Assembly: GCA_964059195.1 (NCBI GenBank)
Contig: CAXKWD010000007.1
Span: forward strand, 26,051,023 to 26,115,022
DNA from: Ectobius pallidus
Taxonomy: Eukaryota > Arthropoda > Insecta > Blattodea > Ectobiidae
Length of the DNA: 64,000 nucleotides
Direction: 5' to 3'
In this document: positions 60,305 through 64,000 of the stretch, one piece after another
Layout: the number at the start of each line of letters is the position of its first letter
How positions within the stretch are numbered: the stretch's first letter is position 1
Program-made: the position numbers and the translations under genes
The notes under the pieces: generated by a model
Told to the model about the DNA's origin: nothing
What the model saw: only the letters and a program-made list of their open reading frames with translations
Databases searched by the model: none

Positions 60305-62297
60305 CTGAAACAAAAAGTATTACATGAGATGTCACACATGCAGTCGGAGAAGTGAAATAAATTCATAGAGATTCGTGGTTAACTGCTGATGCCAAGTGAC
60401 GATATCCAAAGAGGAATCACATTATCTTACCATTTGTTACTGACTAAATTGCAATAATATGTTGAAACAAATTGTTTTTTCATAGATAATCCCACGAGAG
60501 TTGACGAGTTTATCGATAGATTCGCGACTGCGCAGCAGGAGCTAATTTATCTGATGCAACTCGTCAACTCGAGTTGGATTTATTAAGACTATTTCATGAA
60601 TAAAAATCCAACAGATTATACAAATAATAATTACTATCGTGCTTTGTTCTACAAAAACAGAACTAACAGCTGCGAGATCACGGCATACTGTGAATCAACC
60701 ATCCATGAATCGATTCGAGCTTCCTTGGTGTAATCAGTGCTACCACCAGTGCATATAAGACATAACGAACTTCATTCAGTTAAGCTAACAGCAGAACACA
60801 ATAAAAGCACACGAACTGGCTTGCACCGAATCGAAATTGTGTTCTTAATCAATGTTCATTTCTATTATTTCAATTTCCAAACAAGTTATGTTGTATAAAA
60901 TAATCTGTTTTCGTGGCGCTTAGTGGCAGCATCTGATTATTAATCACTGCACACTGATACTCGCGTCTCCAGTAACGACCAAACGGTTTTATCACGATAA
61001 AACACCACCCTCGCGATTCCTACAAGAATATTGCAAGATAAACGGCCGGAATTGGTCTATATCCGAGGAATTGCTAGACGTTATTAGTCAATATCAAACA
61101 CGCGGCGTATGAGTTGAATAGTCAATGTAAAAAAAGAACTCAAAGCAGATTCTACACATTGGTAATTCTTTATCTCATGTTGCAACTAGGGTCTATTTCA
61201 AAAGATACCACGTATTTGGGATATAAACATTTTATAATTTATCAGTGCGATAAATTTGTTTCATAAACATAAATCAACACTCTTAAATTTCTTACACTAC
61301 TTTTAGCAGTTAGAAATGTAGCATCGTTCAAGATCATACGGCATAGACAAAAAATATAGACTAGTGTTTTGTGTTAGGCCCATGGAAGCGTCTGAGGAGA
61401 CATGGGTTATTGAAGTGATTTCAATGAACCTTAAAACCCTATCAACGTTTGTTTGAGGAGTCCTGGAGATCTCTGTATGTCTTCTTCAAATAATAATCAT
61501 CAAAATTTGTGTTTATTTAATTTTTTTAAATTTTTTTAATTAATGAAAGCACTTTATGAGCCATTTCTCATTAACAAAGCCCATACAAATACAATCTGAC
61601 CATATTCGCAAATATATACAAACTGATGACAAAGTAATATAGTTTAATTCATTAACATTGCACAAGTAAATTTCCACATATTTAGAGAGACCATTAATAT
61701 AATATTTAAATTTGTTCCAGTGCAATCGATAAATATTTTTAATTTAATTTAAAAATGGTAACAGTTTAATTTCGAGAGGCAAAATAAATTACACAGGTCA
61801 ACAATGGAAAAATTGTTTGAAAACTAATAACTGATTCTTATAGATTTTTGGGTGCTGATTTCAGGAGAAATGGTAAAAAAAATTCCATCACGTACCATTT
61901 TCTCACAATCTGTAATTTAAGTTTCAATAATCCGGAAATCATTGCACTATACTGGTGTAGTAATTGAATAAATAAATTAAGTCCGTTTTACACTATTGTT
62001 ATCATTTATTACACTATTACTTCTTTTATACAGTGTATACTATAGATACAGTATTCTATCTAAGATGACTAATAATGTGGAGTTATGTGTACTAAGTAAT
62101 AACAGGAATCTATGAGTCATCTTCTCTTGCAATGCATGACACTTTTCCTCCAACTCCCATATACTCTTCTCTGTTCTGTACAATACAGTTGCAAGAATCA
62201 GTTGCAATTATAACATTGTGTGAATAGGTTCTGTTGTGAAATAGTTATTTCTATAGCCTGAATTTAGACGATATTTATTTTTTATGGTGTTCCAGTT
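60305..62297. other. Upstream of the known IR exons; unassigned
   Basis: An earlier IR exon may lie here or beyond the window, but I found no frame with receptor features. GAGTTGACGAGTT and AACTCGTCAACTC (60500-60575) form a short interrupted palindrome. Confidence 0.45.
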
Positions 62298-62324
62298 GTG
62301 ACTTTTCTTGTGGTATTCTGTGTA

Positions 62325-64000
62325 ATGATGGCTTCAAGGGGTTGTGTCAATTCACCAAATAACTTCTGTTATATCTGTGGAGAGTTCGTAGTGAAAGAAC
62401 AGCAAAGAAATATTACACACTTCGTTAAGAAAGTGTATTATGCATATTTTGGGATAAAATTAGGCGACCAAGATAAAACATGGGCTCCTCATCGAGTTTA
62501 TTCAATTTGTGTGGAAGAGCTCCGACAATGGTCTAAAGGTAAAAAGACATCGTTTCGTTTTGGAATTCCAATGATCTGGAGGGAACAGCAAAATCACATT
62601 GATGACTGCTATTTCTGTTATTGTTATATACGAGGGTTCAATCTAAAAAATAAGAAAGAAATCGTGTATCCAAATTTCCCTTCAGCAATACGACCTGTAC
62701 CTCATGGTCCTGGTATACCTGTACCTTCAGTTCCAGAAAAACTAGAAGATGTTTTGAATGACTGTGAAACAATGTCTAATGATGATGGTGATGATGACGA
62801 TGAAGACTACATCTTAGGCAGTTCTGAACCGCAACTTTTTTCACAGCATGAACTGAATGACTTGGTCAGAGATTTGGCTCTTCCTAAACATTCAGCAGAA
62901 TTATTAGGCTCTAGATTAAAATAAAAAACTTACTGGCCCCTGGTACCTCCTTCTCATGGCTCAGGAACAGAGAAAAACATTTTACTCCATACTTTTCTCA
63001 AGAAGAAGGCCTAGTTTATTGTAACAATGTTCCTGGTCTGATGGATCAGTTGAAAATAACATAACTTATAATTTGAATGAGTGGAGACTCTTTATTGATT
63101 CATCTAAAAGAAGTCTCAAAGCAGTTCTTCTTCACAATGGCAACAAATATGCATCAGTGCCAGTAGGACATTCTGTATATTTGAAAGAATGTTATGAAAA
63201 TTTAGAACTATTTCTAACTAAGCTGAAATACTGTGATTATGAATGGACAATATGTGGCGATCTAAAAGTAATTTCAATGCTCCTTGGACAGCAGGGAGGA
63301 TTTAAAAAATATCCCTGCTTCTTGTGTGAATGGGACAGCCGGGATAAAAAAAAGAGCATTGGATCAGGAAGGAGTGGCCACCTACGGGTTTATTACAACC
63401 TGGAAGCAAAAATGTGATTCCCCAAAGTTTGGTTGATCCACGAAAAGTGGATATCAAACTTGGATTAATGAAACAATTTGTTAAAGCTCTGTCAAAAGAA
63501 GCGGAGTGTTTCAAATACATATGCCACAGGTTTTCACAACTGTCAGAAGCAAAACTAAACGAAGGCGTTTTCATAGGACCAGATATTATAAAACTTTTAA
63601 AAGATGAAAACTTTGAAACCAAAATGGACGAAGTAGAAAAAGAGGCGTGGAAAGCTTTTAAAGAAGTTGTAACAAAATTTCTTGGGAACAATAAGGACCC
63701 TAACTATAAGTGCATAGTAAACAACATGCTATCAAAATTCAAAGACTTGGGTTGTTCAATGAGCTTGAAGGTACACTTTCTACATTCTCATATCGACTAC
63801 TTTCCCGAAAATCTTGGCGCCGTCAGCGAGGAGCAAGGAGAAAGATTTCACCAAGACATAAAGGAGATGGAACGTAGATACCAGGGAAGTTGTAACGTGA
63901 ACGTGCTTGCAGACTATTGTTGGAGCATCTATAGAGACGAGCCGCAAGCTGACCACAAGAGGTTTAGTGGCAGAAGAAGTGTTGAAGGAAAACGAAAACG
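62325..64000 (+). pseudogene. Third orphan high-copy family, broken, runs off the window
   Basis: The first frame (62325-62924) begins MMASRGCVNSPNNFCYICGE with paired cysteines, then KLGDQDKTWAPHRVYSICVE, IDDCYFCYCYIRG and an acidic run. A stop and frame change around 62925 precede NEWRLFIDSSKRSLKAVLLH, then WTICGDLKVISMLLGQQGGF and YPCFLCEWDS (to about 63350). A third frame, open to the window end, has KLGLMKQFVKALSKEAECFK, SLKVHFLHSHIDYFPENLGA and GERFHQDIKEMERRYQG. I recall this family as a very common unnamed protein in arthropod and cnidarian genomes. The spaced Asp residues (FIDSS, CGDLK) and E/H-rich end would suit an RNase H-fold transposase, but that is inference. At least two lesions. 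Confidence 0.75.

Noticed and set aside
60305..62297. Missing first IR exon
   Set aside because: No minus-strand frame here has a signal peptide or IR amino-terminal pattern with a suitable phase-0 donor.
1..64000. CRISPR arrays, bacterial operons, riboswitches or prophage
   Set aside because: No spaced identical repeats, ribosome binding sites or dense gene packing; spliced exons and poly(A) retroposons show animal nuclear DNA.

Overview
This window is insect nuclear DNA. It is AT-rich, gene-poor and packed with transposons, as in a species with a large genome. A cockroach or another polyneopteran is my guess; nothing here proves the order. The one host gene I can assemble is an ionotropic receptor (IR) chemoreceptor on the minus strand. 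Seven exons between 60304 and 5294 join in phase to give 525 residues and end at a stop codon. They cover the end of the amino-terminal region, ligand-binding lobe S1, M1, the pore loop, M3, lobe S2 and M4. The first exons lie outside the window or were not recognised. Six introns of about 3.2 to 18.9 kb hold nearly everything else.

The last intron (5574-24425) contains a LINE tail, a hAT miniature element (two more hAT elements lie downstream of the gene's stop codon) and a Helitron of about 6.3 kb. The Helitron sits between the two halves of a gene from an orphan high-copy arthropod family whose proteins end in a cysteine-rich motif. Also in this intron are 2.5 kb of almost pure pyrimidine, half of a second orphan element, and a 5'-truncated Jockey-type LINE. 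The next intron (24689-31980) holds a BEL/Pao LTR retrotransposon with a TA-flanked miniature element inside it, and a LINE fragment. The 16.9 kb intron (32199-49070) holds a perfect palindrome inside a target-duplicated insert, a 1.6 kb hAT, the other half of the second orphan element, a short Helitron, and a LINE split by a SINE. It also carries a repeat containing a mariner whose empty site is preserved in a second copy at 23 kb. The three upstream introns carry pogo-like elements, SINEs, and a long inverted repeat around a THAP zinc-finger ORF. From 62.3 kb to the window end lies a broken copy of a third orphan high-copy protein family.

Many insertions can be placed exactly from target-site duplications: 8 bp for hAT, TA for mariner/pogo, TTAA for one element, 12-13 bp for retroposons and 5 bp for BEL. 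This gives a nested relative history of the locus. The most unusual items are the THAP-only long-inverted-repeat element, two short inserts with target duplications that contain perfect palindromes, the block-structured purine/pyrimidine tract in a receptor intron, and the three orphan families, one of which can be tied to terminal inverted repeats. Identity levels are judged by eye, and family assignments come from recognised motifs without database searches.
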